Assembly (NCBI GenBank): GCA_027364665.1
Contig: DAHXOW010000054.1
Coordinates: forward strand, 1-7,736
Direction of reading: 5' to 3'
DNA: 7,736 bases
From: a bacterium
Lineage (GTDB): Bacteria > Patescibacteriota > UBA1384 > CAJBMM01
Below the pieces are notes generated by a model. That model had not been told where the DNA came from, did no database searches, and was given only the letters and a program-made list of their open reading frames with translations. Of the stretch, positions 1-5,850 are shown in pieces. Position numbers and translations under genes: made by a program. The first letter of the stretch is position 1. Every line of letters starts with the position of its first letter.

Positions 1-243
1 AGGATTGGCGAGCATTAAAGTCGGTATTTGATCGCTGGATTTATTATCATCAATCTGATTTTCCAGAACGATAATCCTTAACGAGCGGTTGATTTGAGGC
101 GCCGCTAGACCGATACCCTTGTCTTTACGCATGGTTTCGAGCATTGTTTGGGCTAATTCAACAATATCCGGAGTGATCTCTTTAATTTCCGGAGTTTTTT
201 CTCTTAAAATTGGATTTGGGATCGTTATAAGATCAAGATTCAT
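1..243 (-). CDS. def: Peptide deformylase, N-terminal part (gene cut by the left window edge)
   Basis: Peptide deformylase is a metalloenzyme that removes the formyl group from the initiator methionine of nascent proteins in the cytosol. The 81 visible residues begin MNLDLITIPNPILREKTPEI, the usual deformylase opening with the 'P-x-P-I-L-R' stretch, and contain motif I as GIGLAAPQ at residues 43-50; Gln50 corresponds to the conserved active-site glutamine. The other two family motifs (EGCLS and HExxH) lie beyond the window, so completeness cannot be judged. The ATG at 243-241 is the only usable start, because a TAG stop lies in frame four codons upstream. The start lies inside the end of the upstream glycosyltransferase gene (11-nt overlap), and I see no good Shine-Dalgarno site, so translation is probably coupled to that gene. 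Identification is from the motif and N-terminal pattern. Confidence 0.93.
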   Translation of the reverse strand, partial: MNLDLITIPNPILREKTPEIKEITPDIVELAQTMLETMRKDKGIGLAAPQINRSLRIIVLENQIDDNKSSDQIPTLMLANP

Positions 244-1399
244 CTTTATGATCTAACTTTGATTCGATCAGGACTTTATATAGTTGCTCCAACTGATCAG
301 TCGTCTTTTCGATTGAGTATTTACGCGATTCTCTAAGAGCTCCGACGGATAGTTTGTCTCTTAAACTTTTATCCTCGATCATCCTAAGCATATTTTGGAA
401 AAATTGGTCTGTTCCAACTTTGGATAATAAGCCATTTTCTCCATCTTTGATCAAATCTCCCGGGCCGTACCGATCGTATGCTACAGAAGGTAATCCGGTT
501 GACATGGCTTCTACCAAGACGATTCCCTGAGTGTCGGTCAAAGAAGGAAAACAGAAAAGATCTGAGGCCTGATAATATTTAATCAATTGATCATGAGGCA
601 AAGCGCCGAAAAATTTCACGTACTCGCTCAACCCTCTAGCATTGACAATTGTTTGATAGGCATGGTGATCCGGACCGTCACCGATTATTAGTAATTGGAC
701 ATTCGGACAGTGAACGTGTAATCTGCCGAAATCAACTAAAAGTTGTGCGACATTTTTTTCACTTGCCAGACGCCCGACAAACAATAAATATGTTTTATCC
801 GCTGATAAGCCCAGTTCGCGTCTGAGGCGTGATCTGTCAAAAGGGTAGTAGTTTTTTGTTTCAATTCCGGTTGGCAGAGCAACTATATCGTTTTTAATTC
901 CTCCGTGCTTCAATAGTCTGGCAATACTTGGGGTTGGTGTAATGACCAGATCAAATCCTCGGGTAAAAATACGTGTCCAAACTGCCAGCGCTGGTTTTGC
1001 GAGCCAAGCAAATATCCCGGCGTAATGAGCGTATTCTCCAAGATTAGTATGATAAGTTAAAAGTAGGGGTAGTTTGTTCTTCAGAGCAGTTTTTTTCCCC
1101 AGCCAACCGCAAGAAAACATTCCCTGGACGTGCACCAAATCCGGTTTAACCTCAGAAATAATAGATTGTACTTGTGAAGAATAAGGCCAGGCAACCGGAT
1201 GAGTAGGCTGTCCGATCCAGGGAAGCGACAAAAGACGAAAAACATGAGCTCGCTTTTTGAAGTGTTCCGATTTGGAAGTTGGCGCAACAATATCGACTTG
1301 GTGACCCCGTTTTATCAATTCGTGCCTGAATAATTCGATCGAGTCAACGACTCCGTTAACTGTTGGCAGATATGTTTCGGTGAAAATTAATATCTTCAT
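233..1399 (-). CDS. GT4-family (GT-B fold) glycosyltransferase
   Basis: This is a 388-residue retaining glycosyltransferase of the GT4 type, a cytosolic or membrane-associated enzyme that transfers a sugar from a nucleotide-sugar donor. The N-terminal acceptor domain opens MKILIFTETYLPTVNGVVDS with the typical loop T-V-N-G-V at residues 13-17, then a H-V-Q-G patch near 90-93 and Y-H-T-N at 116-119. The donor domain starts around 200 with F-V-G-R-L-A-S-E-K at 207-215 (Arg210 and Lys215 in the phosphate-binding positions). The E-x7-E motif is present as D289-x7-E297, in 'TDTQGIVLVEAM'. The opening and the TDTQG form resemble MgtA-like mannosyltransferases and diacylglycerol glucosyltransferases, so a glycolipid product is plausible, but donor and acceptor cannot be read from sequence. 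Length is normal for the family. The ATG at 1399 sits about 9 nt from an extended -10 box. The 3' end overlaps the deformylase start. Confidence 0.92.
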   Translation of the reverse strand: MKILIFTETYLPTVNGVVDSIELFRHELIKRGHQVDIVAPTSKSEHFKKRAHVFRLLSLPWIGQPTHPVAWPYSSQVQSIISEVKPDLVHVQGMFSCGWLGKKTALKNKLPLLLTYHTNLGEYAHYAGIFAWLAKPALAVWTRIFTRGFDLVITPTPSIARLLKHGGIKNDIVALPTGIETKNYYPFDRSRLRRELGLSADKTYLLFVGRLASEKNVAQLLVDFGRLHVHCPNVQLLIIGDGPDHHAYQTIVNARGLSEYVKFFGALPHDQLIKYYQASDLFCFPSLTDTQGIVLVEAMSTGLPSVAYDRYGPGDLIKDGENGLLSKVGTDQFFQNMLRMIEDKSLRDKLSVGALRESRKYSIEKTTDQLEQLYKVLIESKLDHKDES

Positions 1400-1407
1400 G
1401 ATCCTAA

Positions 1408-1416
1408 ATTATATCA
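1408..1416 (-). promoter_or_regulatory. Extended -10 promoter element for the GT4 gene
   Basis: The minus strand reads TGATATAAT, a perfect TGn plus TATAAT extended -10 element. No good -35 hexamer is seen 16-18 bp upstream, which is common for extended -10 promoters. The last base of the box (1408) lies nine nucleotides before the A of the ATG at 1399, so transcription would start at or one to two bases before the start codon. The only purine-rich stretch, AGGA, is two bases from the ATG, too close to act as a normal ribosome binding site. This suggests a leaderless message. Confidence 0.6.
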
Positions 1417-1418
1417 TA

Positions 1419-1431
1419 AAATCAATGATTT
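1419..1431. promoter_or_regulatory. Possible operator: 13-bp dyad between divergent genes
   Basis: AAATCAATGATTT is a perfect 6-bp inverted repeat around one central base. It lies just upstream of the -10 element of the GT4 gene, in the spacer/-35 region, where a bound repressor would block polymerase. No regulator is identified. AT-rich dyads of this size also arise by chance, so the call is tentative. Confidence 0.25.
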
Positions 1432-1452
1432 GTTAGTTGTGGGCACCGGGTG

Positions 1453-1481
1453 TTGATTTTATTACAGATTTTGGCTATTTA
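1453..1481 (+). promoter_or_regulatory. Candidate sigma-70 promoter for the 230-residue protein gene
   Basis: TTGATT (1453-1458) and TATTTA (1476-1481) are separated by exactly 17 bp. Matches to consensus are four of six and three of six, so this is a weak promoter at best. A start near 1488 would give a leader of about 32 nt that includes the Shine-Dalgarno site. Confidence 0.35.
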
Positions 1482-1505
1482 TTCTTCATAAAAGCACTTT
1501 AATAA

Positions 1506-1511
1506 AGGGGG
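1506..1511 (+). promoter_or_regulatory. Ribosome binding site setting the start at 1520
   Basis: AGGGGG lies eight bases before the ATG at 1520-1522, at ideal spacing for a Shine-Dalgarno site. It supports both the reading frame and the choice of start for the otherwise unrecognised gene that follows. Confidence 0.65.
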
Positions 1512-1519
1512 TTTTAAAA

Positions 1520-2212
1520 ATGAAACAGGTAATGGTCTGGTCGACTGAGAATTTGACTGAACGGCTAGCCAGTTTGGGCGCCGACTTGAAGGCGGACAAT
1601 GTCAAGGAGGACATTTCTCAGCTGGTGGGGTGTTTGAACATGATTGACGAATCTGATCTCAGATTGTCCTATAAGTCATTCATTGATTTCAACAACCGGC
1701 TGGATAGTGAAGTTGTCCTTCCGACAAGGGCAACACCGATCCAATTTAGCTCAGGCGATTTGGGTGTAATAAGCGGACAAAATGTTTTAAGCTGCTCAAC
1801 CGGTTCAATTCGAATCGATCTCGGCATAACGGTATTAGTTTTTGTCGACAGAGAATTGAAGAGAATAGAATCAGTTAATTCTGACGATCTTTGGCCATTT
1901 TGCAAAGATAGACACTCGCTATATTTGACCGCACTCGGATGTTACCGTAATCGATATGAATCGTTTCTTGTCGTTTGTGGTAAAAATATCCGGGTGGATA
2001 GCGAAAACGAGGTAGTGGTAAATTTGTTTGATCTTGATCACAGTTTAAAAAGTGAATTGAGGCTTTCATCAACAAATTTTGCCCCTGACGAATGGCGGGT
2101 CAAACCTAAATTCTATGTTTCGCAAGCAAACATAGACATGGTTTACAAACACCTTCGGAATATATGGGGTTCAAACCCCGGCCCCGGCCAGAGATTGGAT
2201 ATTTTAGCCTGA
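1520..2212 (+). CDS. Hypothetical protein, 230 residues, no recognised family
   Basis: I do not recognise this protein. It appears soluble: there is no signal peptide and no membrane segment. The first 60 residues are charged and likely helical. The middle (about 65-170) alternates short hydrophobic strands with polar turns, for example around 98-110 and 148-170, suggesting a beta-rich core. Five cysteines (C38, C92, C128, C141, C153) are scattered without a zinc-binding CxxC pair. The C-terminus is polar and ends with a Gly-Pro-rich stretch (SNPGPGQ, 218-224) and LDILA. The frame is supported by a Shine-Dalgarno site eight bases before the ATG and by a strong intrinsic terminator seven bases after the TGA stop. 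It is therefore probably a real single-gene transcription unit. It is divergent from the GT4 gene and separated from the next gene by terminator and promoter, so context gives no functional hint. Confidence 0.75.
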   Translation: MKQVMVWSTENLTERLASLGADLKADNVKEDISQLVGCLNMIDESDLRLSYKSFIDFNNRLDSEVVLPTRATPIQFSSGDLGVISGQNVLSCSTGSIRIDLGITVLVFVDRELKRIESVNSDDLWPFCKDRHSLYLTALGCYRNRYESFLVVCGKNIRVDSENEVVVNLFDLDHSLKSELRLSSTNFAPDEWRVKPKFYVSQANIDMVYKHLRNIWGSNPGPGQRLDILA

Positions 2213-2219
2213 ATACATG

Positions 2220-2253
2220 ACCCGTTTGACGACAAATCGTCAGGCGGGTTTTT
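2220..2253 (+). terminator. Rho-independent terminator after the 230-residue protein gene
   Basis: ACCCGTTTGACG (2220-2231) pairs with CGTCAGGCGGGT (2238-2249) to give a 12-bp stem with two G-U wobbles and a six-base loop, ACAAAT, followed by a run of T (2249-2253). On the opposite strand the two wobbles become A-C mismatches and no T run follows, so the terminator works in the plus direction only. It begins seven bases after the stop codon of the upstream gene. Confidence 0.9.
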
Positions 2254-2255
2254 GC

Positions 2256-2263
2256 TATATAAT
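2256..2263 (+). promoter_or_regulatory. -10 region of the promoter for the DHH-like gene
   Basis: TATATAAT contains the perfect -10 hexamer TATAAT (2258-2263). An alternative box, TATATA at 2256-2261, is preceded by TGC and so fits an extended -10. The region where a -35 box would lie is occupied by the terminator hairpin and has no good match. Transcription would start near 2270, just before the AAGGAG ribosome binding site, giving a very short leader of about 13 nt. Confidence 0.55.
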
Positions 2264-2270
2264 GATTAAA

Positions 2271-2276
2271 AAGGAG
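2271..2276 (+). promoter_or_regulatory. Ribosome binding site that decides the start at 2283
   Basis: AAGGAG ends six bases before the ATG at 2283-2285. It argues against the in-frame ATG at 2217, which lies upstream of the terminator hairpin and the -10 box and has no ribosome binding site of its own. Confidence 0.85.
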
Positions 2277-2282
2277 ACGGCA

Positions 2283-3320
2283 ATGGAGAATATTGGACCA
2301 TCCGGACGGGAGCAAGATTTTAGAATAACGCGCCAGGCGGCCAAAATCACCTTAGGGAAAGTTGATTCCTGGGAAGACCTCAATACCAGAACCGAAGAAG
2401 AGGCAAATGAGCGATTTAATGAAGAAACCCGCAGGCTGTGGAGTGAGTTTGCGGTCTCCGGGGTTTTGCAATTTGATAAAACTGAAGGCAAGCAGGTATT
2501 GCGTCCTTTTACTGACCTTGATGGCAGAAGTGCAATCGGTATTTTAGGTTTATCTGGTATTGATACGGACAACCTGACTTATGTCAGGCCCGGCCAATAT
2601 CTGGAAGGAGCGATTAATCTGGATACGGGAGATAAATCAAACGTTGTATATAACGAGGACACATACACGGCTTTTTTTGATCATCATGCAAAAGGTGCGG
2701 TAGTTACCTCGACAAGCGAAATTGTTTACAAAACGATGGTCGGTTTAGGTCTTTTGGAAAAATCAGATGCCTTGGATCGGCTGGTTGATTTTGTGACAAA
2801 AATAGATAATCGCCAATATCCGGCAGAGGAATTTCTAAAAAGTGCCAAAACCATTCTTGGCTTACAAAGGGATCTTAATTTGGACAAGATGCTGGCCTAT
2901 TTTTCGGACCACGAGAAACCAACCGAAGAATTAAGCCCGGAAGAATTTGCAAAGTACGGTCTCTCTGACAGTGCTGAGAACCAGCAACGAATAGTCGATG
3001 AATCGATGGCTACTTTGGATCGTATGGAGCGTCAAGGCAAAGTTATCGATACCTTTTATGGGAAAATCGTCCTTAACATCAACAACGAATTGAGAACCGG
3101 CGCATCGGCAGCCTACGTTCGTTTTGATGGAATTATTAATTTTACTCCGGAGAGAAGTTTTGCAGTGACCCTAAAAGAGGCTGATTTTGACGAACAGATC
3201 CTAAAAGACAGATTGGGTGACAAATTTCAGGGCAAGATTATTCGGGGAAAAATGTGGCTTTATAATGATCCCGAACCTCTTAAAGTCAGCCAAGACGATA
3301 TCATCAAGGCAATATTATAA
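2283..3320 (+). CDS. Divergent DHH-family phosphoesterase-like protein
   Basis: The 345-residue product shows the spaced acidic motifs of DHH phosphoesterases, a superfamily that hydrolyses phosphodiester or phosphoanhydride bonds using two metal ions (RecJ, NrnA, GdpP, PPX1, type II pyrophosphatases). I read motif I as D78-L-D80-G, motif II as D114 in 'INLDTGD', motif III as D133-H134-H135 in 'FFDHHAKG', and motif IV as D175-N176 in 'KIDNRQYP'. The S-T-S-E-I-V-Y segment after DHH (143-149) is also typical. Unusual points: the His normally four residues before the first motif I Asp is Arg74, about 70 charged residues precede the domain, and no GGH motif of a DHHA1 domain is seen in the C-terminal half, which is acidic and ends in a beta-rich stretch (about 255-330). 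No signal peptide or membrane segment is present. Start chosen from the AAGGAG site. Substrate is unknown: nucleic acid, nucleotide or polyphosphate are all possible. Confidence 0.72.
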   Translation: MENIGPSGREQDFRITRQAAKITLGKVDSWEDLNTRTEEEANERFNEETRRLWSEFAVSGVLQFDKTEGKQVLRPFTDLDGRSAIGILGLSGIDTDNLTYVRPGQYLEGAINLDTGDKSNVVYNEDTYTAFFDHHAKGAVVTSTSEIVYKTMVGLGLLEKSDALDRLVDFVTKIDNRQYPAEEFLKSAKTILGLQRDLNLDKMLAYFSDHEKPTEELSPEEFAKYGLSDSAENQQRIVDESMATLDRMERQGKVIDTFYGKIVLNINNELRTGASAAYVRFDGIINFTPERSFAVTLKEADFDEQILKDRLGDKFQGKIIRGKMWLYNDPEPLKVSQDDIIKAIL

Positions 3321-3333
3321 CGAGCATGGGTAT

Positions 3334-4074
3334 TTAATGGCTTTGTCTGCTGCCGCTGTATTTTCCGCAGATACTCTGCCAGCGAATTTTAAGCAGTTCG
3401 TTTAAAGTGTTGATAAAAGCTTTTGCAGATTGGACTTTTGACCCCTCAACATTGCGCCACTTGATTGGCACCTGTTTAATTTTCAGATGATTTTTTTTGG
3501 CAATGTAAAGCAATTCAATATCAAAACCCCAGCGCCAAATTGTTTGATATCGGGTGATTTCAATAGCGGCCTCCCGAGAAAAAAGTTTGAAACCGCATTG
3601 AGTATCTGTAATACCAGGTAAAAGGAGAGCTTGAATCAGCCAATTACCTAAATTTGAAGCGATTAATCGGGCAACTTGTTGTTTAACGATAACCTGACTA
3701 TTCTTAAGGCGTCTCGAACCGATAATTACCGGATATTGCTCAACAAGCGGTAGAAGTTTCTCGATCTGTTCAAAAGGTGTTGAGTTGTCAGCATCACACA
3801 TTAACAAATAACGTCCGCGGCTATGTTTGAATCCGTAATTAACCGCGTATCCTTTACCCCGGTTTTCGGGGTAGCCGATGATTTGAGTGTTTGGTAAATG
3901 TAAATTGTCTACGGCCTGAGCCGTGTCGTCGTCGCTTCCGTCGTTGACGATGACGATTTCCCAAGTATATTTTTGTTCGGACAAGTATTTGGCAATGTAA
4001 TTTAACGGTTCGGTTATTCTCAGTGCCTCGTTATAAGCCGGAATGATCACTGACAGATAAGGATCGTCGCTCAT
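3334..4074 (-). CDS. GT2-family polyprenyl-phosphate glycosyltransferase (DPM1/ALG5-like)
   Basis: This 246-residue GT-A fold enzyme probably transfers a sugar from a nucleotide sugar to a polyprenyl phosphate on the cytoplasmic face of the membrane. Visible motifs in order: the nucleotide-binding strand S-V-I-I-P-A-Y-N-E at 8-16, V-N-D-G-S-D-D-D-T at 43-51, N-R-G-K-G-Y-A at 71-77, the metal-binding D94-A-D96 in 'CDADNSTP', G-S-R-R at 119-122, D-T-Q-C-G-F-K-L-F at 157-165 and R-W-G-F-D-I-E-L at 181-188. This series is the signature of dolichyl-phosphate mannose/glucose synthases. There is no C-terminal membrane domain, so it is the short soluble type. Its ATG overlaps the stop of the membrane glycosyltransferase gene (ATGA), with a weak AAAGGT ribosome site eight bases upstream. 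The two are almost certainly co-translated and likely act in one pathway. Which sugar is used cannot be told. Confidence 0.93.
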   Translation of the reverse strand: MSDDPYLSVIIPAYNEALRITEPLNYIAKYLSEQKYTWEIVIVNDGSDDDTAQAVDNLHLPNTQIIGYPENRGKGYAVNYGFKHSRGRYLLMCDADNSTPFEQIEKLLPLVEQYPVIIGSRRLKNSQVIVKQQVARLIASNLGNWLIQALLLPGITDTQCGFKLFSREAAIEITRYQTIWRWGFDIELLYIAKKNHLKIKQVPIKWRNVEGSKVQSAKAFINTLNELLKIRWQSICGKYSGSRQSH

Positions 4075-5801
4075 AATGATTTACCTTTGAGATGATATAA
4101 CAATACCGATGGAGTGATAAAGGCGTCAGGCTTGTATTTGGAAAGGTTAGGAACGTCACCGCTGAAAATAGAAGAGGCGCCAATTATTAAATCGCCGGTA
4201 GATGAAGGGGTTAGTTGGCTGACCGGACGATATTGAATATGATAATAAGACAATTCATTCGGGCCGCCCCAGGCATAATCAATATACGGATCTTTAATGT
4301 TGTGGGTTTTGATGTAATTTTGGATTCGGAAAAGGTCCTGTCCCCAATCGACGCTGGAATCTGAAGTAATCAAATAACCGTGATCCGAGCCGCCCCAGAG
4401 TTCATTAAAATAAGCCAGAAAATGCGGTGCGGCGAAGGAAAAACTGATCAATAAATAAATCAGACTTAGGATAATAATATTTCTCCAAGGTTGAAGTGGC
4501 CAAACTGTAACAAGCCCTCCGATTAAAATAAATAGCAAAGGATAAATGGGTAAAATGTGACGGATTCCCAGATCGGCCTTGGAAAACATTGCGACGATTA
4601 AATAAGTTACAGAACTTATTAACAAGAATGAAGCGATTACGCGAGTTTTTTCGTTCTTAATCAGAAGCCAGATTGCCATTATCAACAAAACCAAAGTGGC
4701 GACCGGAGTTTTGGCGGAAAACATTACCGGAAAATAATACCACCAACCTTTACTGGAAAGATGTCCCAAAAAATAATCGGTTTGGCCGCCTTCGGCATGT
4801 GACAAAACCATAATCAGCCCTTTAAAATAATATCTCGGATATAATACCGGGCTAATTATTTTATATGAGTTGTTAATAAAACTTTTTTCGAGAGGAGAAA
4901 AAGTCACGGCAATCGAATTTTGCATCAACACGGTGTTGGTAATGTCTCCGTTGATCGAGGCTTTCTGAGTGTTGAATCCGTAACCGGCCCAGATAATCAG
5001 CCAGGCGAGGAGAAAACCGAGTGCAATTTGTCCAATCAGTTTCCAGAACTGATTTACCTTGAGTTTGTTTAGATAGACATGCCAGATTAACAGCAGGATA
5101 AAAGTCGGCAAAAGAATTACCGAGGTAAATTTCATTAATGAAGCAATGCCTAAAGCAAGACCGAATAATCCGACTGCTTTCCAGTCCGGTTTCTTGAGCA
5201 GATTCCAGAAAGCGAACGTTGCTATCAAATACCCTAATGCAATACCGATATCGGTTGTAATCAAATGACCGTGAGCGGCAATATTAGGATCAAGAACATA
5301 GACCAAGACCGAGAGTAAACCGCCCCACCATCCCCAAAGGCTAGCTGAGAAAAAGAAAATTGCCAGCCCTAAGATTAGGGTTAGTAAGGTAATCGGAACC
5401 CGGCCCCAAAAAAGTAGCTGGTTGGCATTGTTTCCGGATGAATAAAACCAATCTTGGGCGAAATAGCGGTTTTCTTTCCATGAGTCATAAAAAAAATTGG
5501 CCGCATTCTTCCAATAACTCTGATTAGCCGGCATTTTTGGATGTAAGAATAATAGGGGAAGGGCAGCTAATTTTTTTACCAAAGGCGGGTGTTCGGGATT
5601 AAAACGATAATCGTGTCTGGTTAAATAGGTGTACCCGGCCGATAAATGTACTCCCTCATCAGATGTTTGTGAGTCTGTTTTAGCCAGATAAAGCTGTCCA
5701 ATCAACTGACCGGCTAAAAGAAGGCCGACTAAGACAATGACAAGACGCTTGACTTTTTTCGAATCACCAAGAAACTGGCTGAGTGAACGAGAGAAATGCA
5801 T
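4071..5801 (-). CDS. PMT/GT39-like membrane glycosyltransferase (phospholipid carrier-dependent)
   Basis: This 576-residue integral membrane protein belongs to the GT-C group, which moves a sugar from a polyprenyl phosphate to an acceptor outside the membrane. After a first membrane segment (about 19-38) comes the acidic pair D48-E49 in 'TSDEGVHLS', matching the catalytic Asp-Glu loop of PMT enzymes, and N-P-E-H-P-P-L at 68-74. Roughly ten further hydrophobic segments follow to about 456. The soluble tail contains F-N-E-L-W-G-G-S-D-H-G-Y (465-476) and S-D-S-S-V-D-W-G-Q-D-L (480-490), a block I associate with this bacterial PMT-like subfamily. The start at 5801 is chosen because a -10 box lies just upstream; an ATG at 5807 is also in frame, and a far start at 5999 would overlap the MFS gene by about 150 bp. 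It is coupled to the GT2 gene by ATGA. Acceptor (protein, lipid or polysaccharide) is unknown. Confidence 0.88.
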   Translation of the reverse strand: MHFSRSLSQFLGDSKKVKRLVIVLVGLLLAGQLIGQLYLAKTDSQTSDEGVHLSAGYTYLTRHDYRFNPEHPPLVKKLAALPLLFLHPKMPANQSYWKNAANFFYDSWKENRYFAQDWFYSSGNNANQLLFWGRVPITLLTLILGLAIFFFSASLWGWWGGLLSVLVYVLDPNIAAHGHLITTDIGIALGYLIATFAFWNLLKKPDWKAVGLFGLALGIASLMKFTSVILLPTFILLLIWHVYLNKLKVNQFWKLIGQIALGFLLAWLIIWAGYGFNTQKASINGDITNTVLMQNSIAVTFSPLEKSFINNSYKIISPVLYPRYYFKGLIMVLSHAEGGQTDYFLGHLSSKGWWYYFPVMFSAKTPVATLVLLIMAIWLLIKNEKTRVIASFLLISSVTYLIVAMFSKADLGIRHILPIYPLLFILIGGLVTVWPLQPWRNIIILSLIYLLISFSFAAPHFLAYFNELWGGSDHGYLITSDSSVDWGQDLFRIQNYIKTHNIKDPYIDYAWGGPNELSYYHIQYRPVSQLTPSSTGDLIIGASSIFSGDVPNLSKYKPDAFITPSVLLYHLKGKSL

Positions 5802-5808
5802 TGTCATT

Positions 5809-5836
5809 AGTATAGATAAAATTAAGACTAAATCAA
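5809..5836 (-). promoter_or_regulatory. Promoter for the PMT-like and GT2 gene pair
   Basis: On the minus strand, TTGATT (5836-5831) and TATACT (5814-5809) are spaced by 16 bp, with four and five of six consensus matches. The site lies in the short gap after the MFS stop. The expected transcription start, about seven to eight bases past the -10 box, falls at 5802-5801, exactly on the ATG at 5801. This points to a leaderless message and means the ATG at 5807 would lie upstream of the transcript's first base. Confidence 0.55.
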
Positions 5837-5840
5837 TCGG

Positions 5841-5850
5841 TAACCGGTTA
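5841..5850. promoter_or_regulatory. Palindrome TAACCGGTTA at the MFS stop codon, possible operator
   Basis: A perfect 10-bp palindrome includes the TAA stop of the MFS gene and lies four bases upstream of the -35 box of the next promoter. A second small dyad, CGGTTACCG, overlaps it. It has no loop and no T run, so it is not a terminator. It may be a protein-binding site or chance. Confidence 0.25.

Noticed and set aside
2165..2190. A tRNA T-arm-like string (GGGGTTCAAACCCC) followed by a CCA-like end inside the tail of the 230-residue protein gene.
   Set aside because: The five-pair T stem has a G-G mismatch, no acceptor, D or anticodon arm can be built in the preceding 75-95 bases, and the frame reads through as protein. 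Most likely chance.
2217..2282. An upstream in-frame ATG extending the DHH-like protein by 22 residues.
   Set aside because: The extension would span the terminator hairpin and the -10 box and has no ribosome binding site. The ATG at 2283 has AAGGAG at ideal spacing.
3321..3400. Possible bidirectional terminator between the convergent DHH-like and GT2 genes.
   Set aside because: Only 13 bp separate the stops. The small GCAGA-TCTGC hairpin near 3368-3380 lies inside the GT2 gene and has no adjacent T run.
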